From positions 1-7,848 of the forward strand of contig PATG01000004.1 in assembly GCA_002713555.1 (NCBI GenBank): a stretch of DNA of 7,848 nt, in the 5' to 3' direction. Positions 7,355-7,848 of the stretch are shown one piece after another. Numbering within the stretch: the first letter of the stretch is position 1; every line of letters starts with the position of its first letter. Under the pieces are notes generated by a model. It worked only from the letters and a program-made list of their open reading frames with translations, was not told the origin of the DNA and did not search any database. This DNA is from Planctomycetaceae bacterium. GTDB lineage: Bacteria > Planctomycetota > Planctomycetia > Pirellulales > Lacipirellulaceae. The position numbers were made by a program, and so were the translations under genes.

Positions 7355-7780
7355 ATGGACAGAGTTAGACGAGGGTTGAGGATTATGCTACCGGCTGAGG
7401 CTTTGGCAAAACTCGATGCGATGGATGAGTATGATCGCTTACTTGCATTCGGAAGAATCGGGTCTGATTATCGAATGAGTGCTGCAGAAGTCGAGGCACA
7501 ATTCAACGCTTGGAAACGTGGAGATAATGTGGCACCATCGACGTTCACAAAGACTGATTCAGGGCCTATTGCTCAGTCAGGACAATCTGCAAATTACATC
7601 CAGGATGCTTCAAAGTTTAGAGCGAAATATGACCCGAGTCGTGAAGGAAGAGCGAGACAATCACAGATTGAACAGGCAGTCATATGTCCTGAGTGTAACG
7701 CCGCTTTGGGTATCCCTTCAGTTCGACCAATCAAGGTGACATGTCCTAGTTGCATGACAGAAATCACATTTACCGCTTAA
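7355..7780 (+). CDS. Small zinc-ribbon protein of unknown function
   Basis: The 141-residue soluble protein has a charged, probably helical N-terminal half (about residues 12-56, with LPAEALAKLDAMDEYDRL) and a polar, Ser/Gln/Arg-rich linker near 57-108. It ends in a C-terminal zinc ribbon: CPEC at 111-114 and CPSC at 130-133, separated by 15 residues. The ribbon should bind one structural Zn ion. Such ribbons occur in DNA-, RNA- and protein-binding factors, so a regulatory or adaptor role is possible but not shown. There is no membrane segment or signal peptide. I chose the ATG at 7355; an in-frame TTG at 7298 would add 19 residues overlapping the mutase gene and looks spurious. It lies 25 nt after the mutase gene on the same strand. 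A link to sugar metabolism is suggested only by position. Confidence 0.8.
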   Translation: MDRVRRGLRIMLPAEALAKLDAMDEYDRLLAFGRIGSDYRMSAAEVEAQFNAWKRGDNVAPSTFTKTDSGPIAQSGQSANYIQDASKFRAKYDPSREGRARQSQIEQAVICPECNAALGIPSVRPIKVTCPSCMTEITFTA

Positions 7781-7815
7781 TTTGCGGGAAATTATCCAAC
7801 AATTGAAATCACTGT

Positions 7816-7836
7816 CGCACCCCCCTAAGGGGTGCG
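7816..7836 (+). terminator. Strong GC-rich hairpin downstream of the zinc-ribbon gene
   Basis: CGCACCCC and GGGGTGCG are perfect 8-bp arms around the 5-nt loop CCTAA, starting 36 nt after the stop codon at 7780. The structure could stop or stabilise the upstream transcript. However, no T-run follows it, so it is not a classic intrinsic terminator, and archaeal termination normally uses T-tracts. It could instead be a leader structure of the next gene, since a Shine-Dalgarno-like sequence follows directly. The rest of 7781-7848 shows no gene. Confidence 0.45.
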
Positions 7837-7843
7837 GGAGGTG
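7837..7843 (+). promoter_or_regulatory. Shine-Dalgarno-like sequence at the right edge
   Basis: GGAGGTG is a full-strength match to the anti-Shine-Dalgarno sequence and abuts the hairpin. No start codon follows within the remaining five bases, so if functional it serves a plus-strand gene beginning just beyond the window. Confidence 0.4.
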
Positions 7844-7848
7844 TCATT

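Noticed and set aside
1..7848. tRNA, rRNA, CRISPR, insertion-sequence or attachment-site features
   Set aside because: I found no regularly spaced repeats, transposase-like frames, terminal inverted repeats around a gene, or tRNA cloverleaf.

Overview
This window looks like a chromosomal segment from a heterotrophic, probably planktonic archaeon of the Marine Group II/III type (Poseidoniales and relatives, Thermoplasmatota). Confidence in the lineage is moderate. The case rests on four things. The acetyltransferase carries the sequence signature of the archaeal GlmU family. There is a small CxxC...CxxC zinc-ribbon protein. TATA-like hexamers sit about 25-28 nt upstream of four of the five start codons, the spacing expected for archaeal leaderless transcripts. 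The one tightly coupled internal gene has a Shine-Dalgarno sequence instead. No rRNA, tRNA, mobile element or CRISPR array is visible, and nothing suggests a recently acquired island.

Left part (1-3166, minus strand): one open frame of at least 1055 codons runs off the left edge. It encodes a very large polytopic membrane protein with an acidic soluble N-terminus of about 115 residues, roughly two dozen hydrophobic segments, a hydrophilic segment of about 140 residues, and then more membrane segments. I do not recognise its family.

Intergenic part (3167-3308): a 142-bp divergent promoter region. It holds a TATA-like box for each direction and, between them, a perfect 7-bp inverted repeat with a 3-nt spacer that could be a shared operator.

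Right part (3309-7780, plus strand): four co-directional genes. They are an ATP-dependent phosphoenolpyruvate carboxykinase (pckA), a stand-alone left-handed beta-helix acetyltransferase matching the C-terminal half of archaeal GlmU, a complete but enlarged phosphoglucosamine/phosphohexomutase (GlmM type), and a 141-residue zinc-ribbon protein of unknown role. The last 68 bases hold a strong GC hairpin followed by a Shine-Dalgarno-like GGAGGTG, probably belonging to the next gene beyond the edge.

Together the plus-strand genes suggest carbon flow from C4 acids to amino-sugar precursors. PckA makes phosphoenolpyruvate for gluconeogenesis. The mutase would turn glucosamine-6-phosphate into glucosamine-1-phosphate, and the beta-helix enzyme would acetylate it to GlcNAc-1-phosphate. 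The uridylyltransferase step is not encoded here. Coupling the mutase and acetyltransferase genes is well supported by their 4-nt spacing. Including pckA and the zinc-ribbon gene in the same unit is an inference from strand and proximity only.
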